Source of the DNA: Rhodoplanes azumiensis
Lineage (GTDB): Bacteria; Pseudomonadota; Alphaproteobacteria; Rhizobiales; Xanthobacteraceae
Length of the DNA: 64,000 nt
Direction: 5' to 3'
Assembly: GCF_042682915.1 (NCBI RefSeq)
Contig: NZ_JBHUIW010000028.1
Coordinates: forward strand, 1-64,000
Part shown: positions 1-7,441 of the stretch, piece after piece
Layout: each line of letters begins with the position of its first letter
Numbering within the stretch: position 1 is the stretch's first letter
The notes under the pieces: model-generated
What the model was told of the DNA's origin: nothing
The model's database searches: none
What the model saw: the letters and a program-made list of their open reading frames with translations, nothing else
Position numbers and translations under genes: made by a program

Positions 1-123
1 GAATCAGACCTTCCGCTACCCCGAAACCGCCGTTAACCCGAGTTCGGTGCCCTGGATCCGGCGCTCCGGACATTGATTTCGCCGGACGTCTGACGTCTAG
101 TCGGCGCCTGGTTCGGAGGCCGC

Positions 124-924
124 ATGACCCAACGTTCCGATGTCGCCGCCGGCGCCCCCTCGGGCGATCGTGATGCGACGGCCGACGCCGCGCCCCCCAC
201 GGCGGCGCCGGCGCCGCCATCCACCCCCCCGAGCGCCGACGAGATCCGCCGCATCGGCCTGTCGAGCGCGCTGCGCGAGGTGACGGCGCCGCTCCACCGC
301 CAGGCCGAGAAGGCCGGGGCGATCAGCGACATCGTGCGCGGCCGGTCGAGCCGGGCCGCCTACGCGCTGCTGCTGCGCAACCTGCACGCCGTCTACGAAG
401 CGATCGAGCGCGGTCTCGATCGCCATCGCGACTCGCCCGCGGTCCGCCATATCGTGCGTGACGAGGTTTTCCGCGCCGGCGCGATCGCGCTCGACCTCGA
501 GAATCTCTGCGGCGGCACCGCGGCGGCCGCCGCCGTGCCGCTGCTGCCGGAAGGCCGTGCCTATGCCGCGGCGGTGGCGGAGGCGGCCGCCGGCGACGGC
601 GTCGGCCTGATCGGGCACGCCTACACGCGTTATCTCGGCGATCTCAGCGGTGGCCAGACGGTGAGCCAGGTGCTGGCTCGCACGCTCGGCCTCGATGCGG
701 GGATGCGCAACATCTACCGGTTCGCCGGCATCGGCGATCTCGACGCCTACAAGAACGGCTACCGGGCGGCGATCGACCGCGCCGCGTTCGAGACCGAGCG
801 GCCCGACACGATCCTCGCCGAGGCGATGCGGGCGTTCCGCCTCAACATCGCGCTGTTCTGGGCCGTGCAGGCGGCCGCCGACGGCACCGCGACGCGCGCC
901 GGCGCGCCGGTCCCGGTCGCGTAG
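124..924 (+). CDS. bphO: Biliverdin-producing heme oxygenase
   Basis: Heme oxygenase opens heme to biliverdin, CO and iron in the cytoplasm; biliverdin is the chromophore of the bacteriophytochrome encoded convergently next door. The protein has 266 residues. The family marks are visible: LHRQAE with the likely proximal His at residue 58, and the distal-helix stretch YTRYLGDLSGGQ at about 167-178. About 40 residues at the N terminus are Ala/Pro-rich and not part of the fold. The ATG is preceded by GGAGG at a suitable distance. The neighbour makes a role in phytochrome supply more likely than one in iron uptake, but that is inference; no heme-uptake genes are seen nearby. Confidence 0.9.
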   Translation: MTQRSDVAAGAPSGDRDATADAAPPTAAPAPPSTPPSADEIRRIGLSSALREVTAPLHRQAEKAGAISDIVRGRSSRAAYALLLRNLHAVYEAIERGLDRHRDSPAVRHIVRDEVFRAGAIALDLENLCGGTAAAAAVPLLPEGRAYAAAVAEAAAGDGVGLIGHAYTRYLGDLSGGQTVSQVLARTLGLDAGMRNIYRFAGIGDLDAYKNGYRAAIDRAAFETERPDTILAEAMRAFRLNIALFWAVQAAADGTATRAGAPVPVA

Positions 925-1066
925 GCGGTTGTTTCGAGCGAACGGCTGCGGTCGACAGGGGCTCCGCCTGTGCGCAGAAAGACGGAGGAGCGCCGTCGGA
1001 CACGTCCCGTCGGCGTCTCGGCGGCCGTGCCGCGCGCCCCAGGCCGGGCCGCCGGGGACGTCCGGA

Positions 1067-3343
1067 TCAGTTCGGCCGGCGCGGTCCGCGGCCGGGCGCC
1101 GGGCCGGGGCTGTCGCCGGGGCCGCCGGACCCGCGCCGAGGCTCCACCGAACCCCCGCCGACGGCTCTCGGCGCCGGCGCGGCGTCCACCTCCTCGGCGC
1201 GTGCCGCGTGGGCGGCGAGATGCGCCAGCACCTCGGCGGTGCGATAGACCGAGGCCTGCACGCTGCCGAGCATCTCGGCCATCCGGGTGGTGTCGAGCCC
1301 GTCGGTGATCTCCAGCGCGGCGAGCTGCGCGTTCTCGACCACGGGCGACAGCAGGGTGCGGTAGATGTGGTCGGCCTTGGGCTCGAGCCGCGCCGAGAAC
1401 AGCGCATTGCGGTCGACCACGTTCTCCTGGAAGCGGCTGCGGGCGCTCTCGGCCGCCTTGCGCTCGGACAGGTCCATGAACAGGAGGACGAAGCCCAGCA
1501 CCTTGCCGGGCGACGAGAACACCGGGTCGGCCCGCACCAGGAGCTGGCGGGGATCGTCCTGGCCGGCGGCGAGCTGCACCTCGCCCCGCCAGGTGCGATG
1601 GTCGCGGGCGAGATCGACCATGCGCCGGCGCACCTCGGCCGCGTCGACGAACAGCGGCACGAGGTCGTCGATGGTGGCGAGCTCGCCGTGCGAGAGGGGC
1701 AACAGCCGGTTGAAGGCGGCGTTGCACAAGAGGATGTGGCCGCTCGCGTCGGCGATCACGGCCGGCTGGTCGGAGACCCGCACCTGGCTGCGCACCGTGT
1801 CGAGCTGATGCTGGGCGATCAGGAAGCTGACGGCGCGGAACTGCAGCACCACGTCGGTGACCGTGTCGCTGATCAGCCGCGCCGCGGTGAGGTCGGCCGA
1901 CGTCCAAGCGTCGCTCGTGCCCTCGACGAGCTGATGCCACTTGGCGAAGGAGCGCCGCGGGGAGAGATCCTTCGGCGTGGCGCCGACCTCGACCGGCTTC
2001 AACGGATCGCCGCCCCAGGTGACGGTGCGGACCCGCTCGGGTCGGAACCAGATCAGATACTCGCTCGGCGACGGCGACACCGGGGTCGCGAGAATCCCGC
2101 TCGCCACCGCCGCGAGGCGGGCGAAGTCCGGCTTCTCGGCGCCGAGCGCCGAGGTGGCATAGAGCGGCAGCCGCGGCCGGCTGTCGAGCCAGGCTCCGAT
2201 GGCGCGCAGATCCGGCGTCCCCGGCACCTCGCCGGTGGTGAGGATCTGGCCGTCGTAGAGCAGCGCCGCGCCGGTGGCGTTCACCGGGGTCAGCAGCGCC
2301 TGAGACTGGTCGAACAGCGCCATCCGCCAGTCGCCCTCGCGGGCGATCGCCTCGATCATGCGCTGCTCGAGCCGGCGGACCGACAGCTCGGCCTGCGCCT
2401 GCACGAAGCTCTCCAGCGCCGCGACCCGGGTGGCGACCGCCTCGGCGAGGAGCTCGCACACGGCCCGCACCTCGAACGAGACGCTGCGTGGGACGTAGTG
2501 GTGGCAGGCGACGAGCCCCCACAGCTTGCCGCCGACCATCAGCGACGCGACGAGGGTCGCGCCGACCCCCATGTTCTTCAGGTACTGGATGTGGATCGGC
2601 GACATGCTGCGCAGCCCGCACAACGACATGTCGAGATCGGCTCCCGAGATCGGCGACAGCCGCGGCTCCAGCGGCACCGGGGTGTAGGCGACGTCGACCA
2701 GCACGCGCACGCGGTTGCGCTCGTAGAGTCGTCGGGCGATCTGCGGAATGTCGGACGCCGGGTAGCGGTTGCCGAGATAGGACTCGAGCTCCGGCTCGCG
2801 CTGCTCGGAGAACACCTGGCCGTGGCCGAGCTCGTCGAACCGGTAGATCATCACCCGGTCGTAACCGGTGATCGCCTTGTAGATGCGGGCCGCCTCGTCG
2901 CACAGGGTGCGCAGCGAGGGCGAGCCGAGAATGCCCTGCAGCGCCTTCTCGATCTGCGACGCCAGCGGCATCGCAGCGCCGGCGCGCTCGAGCTCGATCA
3001 CCAGCCCTTCGCCGGGCGGCCGGTGGATCAGCACGTCCCAGGAGGCGCCGCCGAAGCGGCAGCGGATCGCGTGTGGGATGGTGTCCAGCGGCTCGGCGAG
3101 ATGCGGGGCGATCGCCTCGGCGAGCGTCGGTGCCAGGTCGGCCACCCGGCGGCCCAGCACCGGGCCGGGCACGCCGAGAAACGTCGCCGCATTGGCGCTG
3201 GCCATGACGACCACGCCGTCGCTCTCGCGCATCATGATGAGCGCGCCGTGCGGCTGGATCGACTGCGCGAGATGGATCTGCTCCAGCTCGCAGTTCGACA
3301 GGTCGGCCTGTCCGAACGGCGGGATCGCGAGTGGCTCGCCCAA
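1067..3343 (-). CDS. bphP: Bacteriophytochrome with PAS output, no histidine kinase
   Basis: Red/far-red photoreceptor that binds biliverdin. The order is PAS (about 20-130), GAF (about 140-310), PHY (about 320-510) and a PAS/S-box output (about 520-640). Cys18 is the expected biliverdin attachment site. YPASDIP (194-200), DLDMSLCGLRS (236-246), His251 and the PHY-tongue PRRSF (462-466) are all present. After the S-box there is a short helical segment and a Gly/Pro-rich tail, but no HisKA or HATPase domain. This is the layout of the phytochromes of photosynthetic Bradyrhizobium and Rhodopseudomonas that act by antagonising the neighbouring PpsR. The start is TTG with GGAG nine bases upstream. 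The next gene upstream is ppsR. Confidence 0.93.
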   Translation of the reverse strand: MGEPLAIPPFGQADLSNCELEQIHLAQSIQPHGALIMMRESDGVVVMASANAATFLGVPGPVLGRRVADLAPTLAEAIAPHLAEPLDTIPHAIRCRFGGASWDVLIHRPPGEGLVIELERAGAAMPLASQIEKALQGILGSPSLRTLCDEAARIYKAITGYDRVMIYRFDELGHGQVFSEQREPELESYLGNRYPASDIPQIARRLYERNRVRVLVDVAYTPVPLEPRLSPISGADLDMSLCGLRSMSPIHIQYLKNMGVGATLVASLMVGGKLWGLVACHHYVPRSVSFEVRAVCELLAEAVATRVAALESFVQAQAELSVRRLEQRMIEAIAREGDWRMALFDQSQALLTPVNATGAALLYDGQILTTGEVPGTPDLRAIGAWLDSRPRLPLYATSALGAEKPDFARLAAVASGILATPVSPSPSEYLIWFRPERVRTVTWGGDPLKPVEVGATPKDLSPRRSFAKWHQLVEGTSDAWTSADLTAARLISDTVTDVVLQFRAVSFLIAQHQLDTVRSQVRVSDQPAVIADASGHILLCNAAFNRLLPLSHGELATIDDLVPLFVDAAEVRRRMVDLARDHRTWRGEVQLAAGQDDPRQLLVRADPVFSSPGKVLGFVLLFMDLSERKAAESARSRFQENVVDRNALFSARLEPKADHIYRTLLSPVVENAQLAALEITDGLDTTRMAEMLGSVQASVYRTAEVLAHLAAHAARAEEVDAAPAPRAVGGGSVEPRRGSGGPGDSPGPAPGRGPRRPN

Positions 3344-3736
3344 GTCTCGTTGCTCCGGTGTCGTGCTCGTGCCGTCGTTACGGGTGGGGTCGGTTCGGGG
3401 TCGTCGGGCCGGGGCCGGTCCGGACGCATCGTCGCAGGCGTCGGTGCATCGGTGCGGGCGCCCCCGTTCGGCCAGCCGAAGCGGGCCATGTCGCTGCCGG
3501 CCATGTCGCCGCCGGACGTGTCGCCGCCGGACGTGTCGCTGCCAGTCGTGTCGCCGCCGGTCGTGCCACGCCCGGTCGGACGCCGATCCGTCGGACCGTC
3601 GTCGCCGCGATCCGCCGGCGTGCGGTTCGCAGGACGGGCATCCTTCGGCTTCGAGATCGACAATCTAACCGAAACAGGACGCGCCTCGTCCAGCTTTTGC
3701 GGCGGATAAGGATAAAATCGAAGTCGGTGGTATTAT
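3344..3736. other. Intergenic region between bphP and ppsR
   Basis: There is no supported gene in these 393 bases. The stretch holds the 15-bp tandem repeat at 3487-3576 and, nearer ppsR, a more AT-rich segment (about 3655-3735). Open frames exist on both strands through the repeat, but none matches a family and none is in frame with bphP. Confidence 0.6.
3487..3576. repeat. 15-bp tandem repeat, six units, intergenic
   Basis: Six head-to-tail 15-base units run without gaps; the inner ones read CGTGTCGCCGCCGGA with one to three changes, and the last unit is the most diverged. The array lies between ppsR and bphP, both on the minus strand, so it would be in the 5' leader of bphP or in a read-through transcript. 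The same period occurs at three other loci in this window. On the minus strand one frame would read Gly-Gly-Asp-Thr-Ser-like pentapeptides, but no gene is called there. Confidence 0.85.
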
Positions 3737-5107
3737 TCAGCTCTTGGCCCCGCCGGCCGGCGGGTCGTCGCCGAGATCGTAACGATTGAGCTTGGCGTAC
3801 AGGCTCTGCCGGGACAAGCCCAGGAGTTCGGCCGCGGCGGTTCGGTTGCCGCCGGCGAGGTCGAGGGCGGCCCGGACATAGTGCCGCTCCACCACGTTGA
3901 TGGTGTCGCGCACCAGCTTGCGCAGCGAGGTCTTGCCGATCTGCTCGGTCAGCGGGCCGAGCGCCGAGATCAGCCGGTTGGCGTCCTCGGCCGGCGGCAG
4001 CCGCCGTGCCACGTCGCGCAGCACGACGCCGATATGCGGGTTGGAGGGATCGCCCGTGCCGGCCGCCGAGATCTCGACCTCGGTCGAGGCGCCGAGCTCA
4101 CCGTGGATGGTGGTCGAGAACAGGCGGACGAAGCGCTGCCGGTGAACGTTGGCGAGCAGCACCGTGAGGTCGGCGCCGGGGCGCCACAGCCAGCGGCCGA
4201 GCCGCTCGCCCACCACCAGGCCCTTCGCCCCGACCTCGACGAGATCGAGGAACGCCTGGTTGGCGCGGCGGATGACGCCTTCCTGGTTGATCACCACGAA
4301 GCCGTCCGGCATGCGCTCGATCAGATCCTCCACCGACAGGCGGTCGGCCTGGGCCGGCATCGAAAGCGGTGCGCCGACCGGGGAGAGCTGGATCAGGAAG
4401 ATCGGCCCCGGATCCGAGGTCATCAGCGAGGCGCGGACCAGGCACGCCTTCCGGGTCTGGCCGAAATGCATGACGATGCCGGGCGCCTTGCCCTGCTCGC
4501 GCACCCGCAGCAGCATCGCCTGCAGGAGGTCGCGCTCGTCCGGCAGGACATCGGCCAGGAAGTCGCGGCCGGCGACGCTGTCGGGGCGCGGCCCGACGGC
4601 GCCGAGCGCCTGCACGGCGGCCGGGTTCGCCTCGATGATGCGGAGATTGGAGGCGCGCAGCAGCAGCACGGCCTCGGTCGAGGTGTGGAACAGCAGTCGG
4701 TAGCGGGTCTCGACGTCGCGCAGCTTCCAGTAGTCGCGCTCCATCGTCTGCTGGGCGGCGATCAGCCGCGACTGCAACTCCGCCACCGCCTGCAGGTTCT
4801 TGCCGATGGCGAGCAGGCCAGGCCGGCCGCCGAGCAGCACGGTGGTGTACTCGATCGGCAGCTCGCGGCCACTGGGGAATCGTTGGGTGACTTGACGGAA
4901 CGCCGAGACGCCGGTCTTGAGGGCGTCCTCGACCATGCGGCGAACCTTCTCGCCGCCGACCTCGGTGACGGTGTCCACCCAGGGACGACCGAGCCAGGCT
5001 TCGACGCCTTTTTCGGAGATCGCGTCGGAGAGCGTGACCTCCCGGATCACCCCGTCCATGTCGAGCAACAGGGTGACGTCCGGCTGCGAGATGTTCAGAC
5101 TGGTCAT
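3737..5107 (-). CDS. ppsR: PpsR/CrtJ-type photosynthesis regulator (PpsR2-like)
   Basis: DNA-binding regulator of bch, crt and puc genes in purple bacteria. The 456 residues show PAS domains joined by a Gln-rich linker and a Fis-type helix-turn-helix at the C terminus (about 410-450), with the motif LLGLSRQSLYAKL. The helix-turn-helix lacks the Cys that lets other CrtJ/PpsR proteins respond to oxygen; the equivalent stretch reads ERHYVRAALDL. A Cys is present earlier (TRKACLV). Its place beside a kinase-less bacteriophytochrome and the missing Cys match PpsR2 of photosynthetic Bradyrhizobium, the repressor relieved by light. That functional match is inference. Confidence 0.9.
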   Translation of the reverse strand: MTSLNISQPDVTLLLDMDGVIREVTLSDAISEKGVEAWLGRPWVDTVTEVGGEKVRRMVEDALKTGVSAFRQVTQRFPSGRELPIEYTTVLLGGRPGLLAIGKNLQAVAELQSRLIAAQQTMERDYWKLRDVETRYRLLFHTSTEAVLLLRASNLRIIEANPAAVQALGAVGPRPDSVAGRDFLADVLPDERDLLQAMLLRVREQGKAPGIVMHFGQTRKACLVRASLMTSDPGPIFLIQLSPVGAPLSMPAQADRLSVEDLIERMPDGFVVINQEGVIRRANQAFLDLVEVGAKGLVVGERLGRWLWRPGADLTVLLANVHRQRFVRLFSTTIHGELGASTEVEISAAGTGDPSNPHIGVVLRDVARRLPPAEDANRLISALGPLTEQIGKTSLRKLVRDTINVVERHYVRAALDLAGGNRTAAAELLGLSRQSLYAKLNRYDLGDDPPAGGAKS

Positions 5108-5435
5108 GGTCGCTCGATACCGAAACCGTTAAAGAGGCGACCGCGCGCTGCCCTCGTTGATCAAGTTCACATGACCACGACAGATGGTCTCAGCGGGAGC
5201 CCGGCGGCACAGGGGTTCGCTCACCCGGGGCGAATCAGTATGGCTCGAATTCCCATTCCTTGCTTGTCAATTGGACAGCTGACGCGGCGTCCGTCAATTG
5301 AGCTATTGCGGATCGCGGCGTAATTCAAGCGTCAACACGCAAAGTGTCAGGGAATTTTGACCGGGTATGCAACTACGGCGCAGTTCCGACGAAGTTGCGT
5401 CCGGTCGGTTGTCGAGGCGCGACCGGATTCGGTCG
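5108..5435. promoter_or_regulatory. Upstream region of ppsR with palindromes
   Basis: This is 328 bases with no gene, between ppsR (starting leftward) and the 3' end of the next minus-strand gene. The part near 5230-5370 is less GC-rich than the surroundings. GTCAATTG occurs twice, at 5266-5273 and 5293-5300, exactly 27 bases apart; the first lies inside the palindrome TGTC-N5-GACA. A GTCA-N8-TGAC palindrome follows at 5346-5361. The region probably carries the ppsR promoter; no clear -35/-10 pair is assigned. Confidence 0.5.
5345..5362. promoter_or_regulatory. Candidate PpsR operator
   Basis: The sequence fits TGT-N12-ACA, the known CrtJ/PpsR consensus, with one mismatch (ACC at the end). 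Its inner part is a perfect GTCA-N8-TGAC palindrome. The same inner palindrome is seen in front of bchF at 12423-12438. It lies about 240 bases upstream of ppsR, so autoregulation is possible. A single site of this length in a window of this size can arise by chance. Confidence 0.35.
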
Positions 5436-5720
5436 TCACGACGACTTGACGGTACCCGATGTCGAGCGGGTCAATATATCCGCGATATGGGCCATCAACG
5501 CAGCCACGAGGCAGGCTGCGATCCAGATCCAGTCGGCACCGACCAGCGCGGCTCGCACCGCGACGAGCAGGAAGGCACCGGCCGCGAGATTGGGCAGCAG
5601 TCGCGACAATGGCGGCAGGCGCCCGGTGATGCGGTGCAGGACGGCGAGGGCGACGGCCTCGACCACGACCAGCGCCAGGATCAGGTCGATCATCCGGCCG
5701 CTGGCGAAGAGCTCGGCCAT
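5436..5720 (-). CDS. Small integral membrane protein, function unknown
   Basis: A 94-residue protein with about three hydrophobic segments (roughly residues 10-28, 45-60 and 65-82) and a basic loop between the first two (HRITGRLPPLSR). It lies just downstream of tspO on the same strand, with 11 bases between the tspO stop and this ATG, so it is probably co-transcribed with bchP and tspO. I do not recognise the family. Nothing in the sequence gives a catalytic role; an accessory membrane function in the photosynthesis cluster is only a guess from position. Confidence 0.7.
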   Translation of the reverse strand: MAELFASGRMIDLILALVVVEAVALAVLHRITGRLPPLSRLLPNLAAGAFLLVAVRAALVGADWIWIAACLVAALMAHIADILTRSTSGTVKSS

Positions 5721-5731
5721 CGCGGGGCCGG

Positions 5732-6265
5732 TCAGCCGAACGGGCCGTTGAGCTGCACCACGGTCCAGGTCAGGTACGAGGCGATCGTCACCCAGACCAG
5801 GTACGGCAGGAAGAGCAGGCTGGCGAGCTTGGAGTCCGTCAGCGGCGCGACCACCATCAGGGCCACGGCGAGCCACAGGGCGCCGACCTCGATCAGCGCC
5901 CAGTCGGGCCGCTGCTGATTGAAGAACAGGAAGCTCCACAGCATGTTCAGGCCGCCGACCAGCACGAACAGCGCGACCACCACGCCGCGCCGCCGCGGGC
6001 AGGCGACGTCGCGCCAGGCGAACGCCATGCCGATCACCGAGAGCGTGAACACCGTCGTCCAGACGATCGGGAAGGCGTAGTCGGGCGGCTGCCAGGACGG
6101 CTTCTTCAGCGCCTGATACCAGTCGCCGAGCTGGGTGAGCTCGCCGCCGACGATGGCGATCCCCGTCGTGAACAGGGTGGCGAGCACGAGAGGCCACCAG
6201 AAGCCGCGCGCGCGCGGCTCCTGCGGCAGGTCGACGCGAAGCGTCAGGGGCGAGCGAGACCGCAC
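5732..6265 (-). CDS. tspO: TspO/MBR family tryptophan-rich sensory protein
   Basis: Five-helix membrane protein of the TspO/MBR family, which binds porphyrins and in Rhodobacter affects photosynthesis gene expression. Visible family marks are the Trp-rich loop YQALKKPSWQPPDYAFPIVWT and, after it, WSFLFFNQQRPDWAL and LPYLVWVTIA. No ATG lies near the expected start. The GTG at 6265 gives 177 residues, has AAGGA twelve bases upstream and overlaps the end of bchP by 22 bases. A GTG at 6187 would give 151 residues but would cut the first membrane helix short, so the longer form is preferred. It is coupled to bchP. Confidence 0.85.
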   Translation of the reverse strand: MRSRSPLTLRVDLPQEPRARGFWWPLVLATLFTTGIAIVGGELTQLGDWYQALKKPSWQPPDYAFPIVWTTVFTLSVIGMAFAWRDVACPRRRGVVVALFVLVGGLNMLWSFLFFNQQRPDWALIEVGALWLAVALMVVAPLTDSKLASLLFLPYLVWVTIASYLTWTVVQLNGPFG

Positions 6266-7440
6266 AGCGTGGCGACGTCCTTGAAGAAGATCCGCACGTG
6301 AGCCGCGGGCTTGGCCCGGACCAGCTCCTTGTTCATGTAGGCTTGCCAGGTGAGCCGCTGCACGTCCGGGTCGCGACACATCCCGACGAAACGCTCGCGC
6401 GTCCAGTCGCTGCGATACCAGAAGCGCTGCATCATTCCAAGGATGAAGAACACCCGGCCGTGCGCCTTCATGAAGCGCTTGCGGGCGAGCGCGAGGGCGC
6501 GCGCGTCGCCGGTCGCCAGCGCCTCGTCGACCGCCTCGGCGGCCAGCCGGCCGCCGGCGAGCGCGTAGTAGATGCCCTCGCCCGAGGCCGGCGCCACCAC
6601 GCCGGCGGCGTCGCCGGCGAGCAGCACGTCGCGGCCGTTGTCCCAGCGTTTGAGCGGATGCAGTGGGATCGGCGCGCCCTCGTGGCGCAGCGTCTCGCAG
6701 GCGTCGAGCCCGGTGGCGCGGCGCAGCTGCGCCACCGCCTCGCGCAGCGCGAAGCCCTTCTTCATCGAGCCGGTGCCGATGCTTGTCGTGTCGCCGTGCG
6801 GAAAAATCCAGGCGTAGAAGTCGGGCGACAGCGGGCCCTGATAGTAGACGTCGCAGCGCGCCGGGTCGAAGTCGCCGACTCCGGCCTCCGGCGACCGGAC
6901 GATCTCGTGATAGGCGAACACCATCGGCACCTTGTCGGCGCCCGGCACGGCTTGGCGGCCGACCTGGGAGACGGCGCCGTCGGCGCCGATCACGGTGCGG
7001 GCGCGCACGCTCCGCGGCGTGCCGCTCTCCTTGTCGCGGTAGTGGAGGATCGAGAGGCCGTCGGCGCCGCGCTCGATCCTCTCGAACGTGCCGGTGCGCC
7101 GGACGGCGCCGGCCTTGGCGGCGCGCTCGCGCAGCCACTCGTCGAACGGGCCGCGGTCGACCATGCCGACGAAGCCGCCGTCGATCGGCATGTCGACCTG
7201 GCGGGCCGAGGGCGCCACCATGCGGGCGCCCGTGATCTTGGCGCAGAGCATGTGGTCGGGGATGTCGAAGTCGCGGATGGCGCGCGGCGGGATGGCGCCG
7301 CCGCACGGCTTGATGCGACCGGCCTTGTCGAGCAGCAGCACAGCGCGGCCGCGGCGGGCGAGATCGGTGGCGGCGGTCGCCCCGGCGGGGCCGCCGCCGA
7401 CGACGACGGTGTCGTAGGTCTCCAGTGCGGGCATGGTCAT
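6244..7440 (-). CDS. bchP: Geranylgeranyl reductase BchP
   Basis: FAD-dependent enzyme that reduces the geranylgeranyl tail of bacteriochlorophyll to phytyl with NADPH, the last steps of pigment synthesis. It has 398 residues, usual for the family. The N terminus has the dinucleotide-binding motif VVVGGGPAGATAA (about 12-24) followed by KPCGGAIP; the second FAD motif LLAGDAAGVVAPASGEGI is at about 280-297. It lies between the PucC-family gene and tspO on the same strand. The order bchG, PucC-like gene, bchP is the usual one in purple bacteria and places tail synthesis and attachment in one transcript. Confidence 0.96.
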   Translation of the reverse strand: MTMPALETYDTVVVGGGPAGATAATDLARRGRAVLLLDKAGRIKPCGGAIPPRAIRDFDIPDHMLCAKITGARMVAPSARQVDMPIDGGFVGMVDRGPFDEWLRERAAKAGAVRRTGTFERIERGADGLSILHYRDKESGTPRSVRARTVIGADGAVSQVGRQAVPGADKVPMVFAYHEIVRSPEAGVGDFDPARCDVYYQGPLSPDFYAWIFPHGDTTSIGTGSMKKGFALREAVAQLRRATGLDACETLRHEGAPIPLHPLKRWDNGRDVLLAGDAAGVVAPASGEGIYYALAGGRLAAEAVDEALATGDARALALARKRFMKAHGRVFFILGMMQRFWYRSDWTRERFVGMCRDPDVQRLTWQAYMNKELVRAKPAAHVRIFFKDVATLCGLARP

Positions 7441-7441
7441 G

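Noticed and set aside
1..123. A gene end or RNA at the left edge
   Set aside because: No frame, hairpin or RNA motif could be supported in these bases apart from the ribosome site of bphO.
3232..3663. A minus-strand frame starting MSISKPKDAR with Gly-Gly-Asp-Thr pentads before bphP
   Set aside because: It overlaps the bphP start in another frame, has no family and no clear ribosome site; kept only as a note in the repeat finding.
97..4000. Very long open frames opposite bphP and other genes (for example 695-3709 plus strand)
   Set aside because: At this GC content antisense frames stay open by chance; they are Arg/Gly/His-rich and have no family.
5158..5175. FNR/FixK box in the ppsR upstream region (TTGATCAA)
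   Set aside because: It lacks the four-base spacer between the half-sites (TTGAT-N4-ATCAA).
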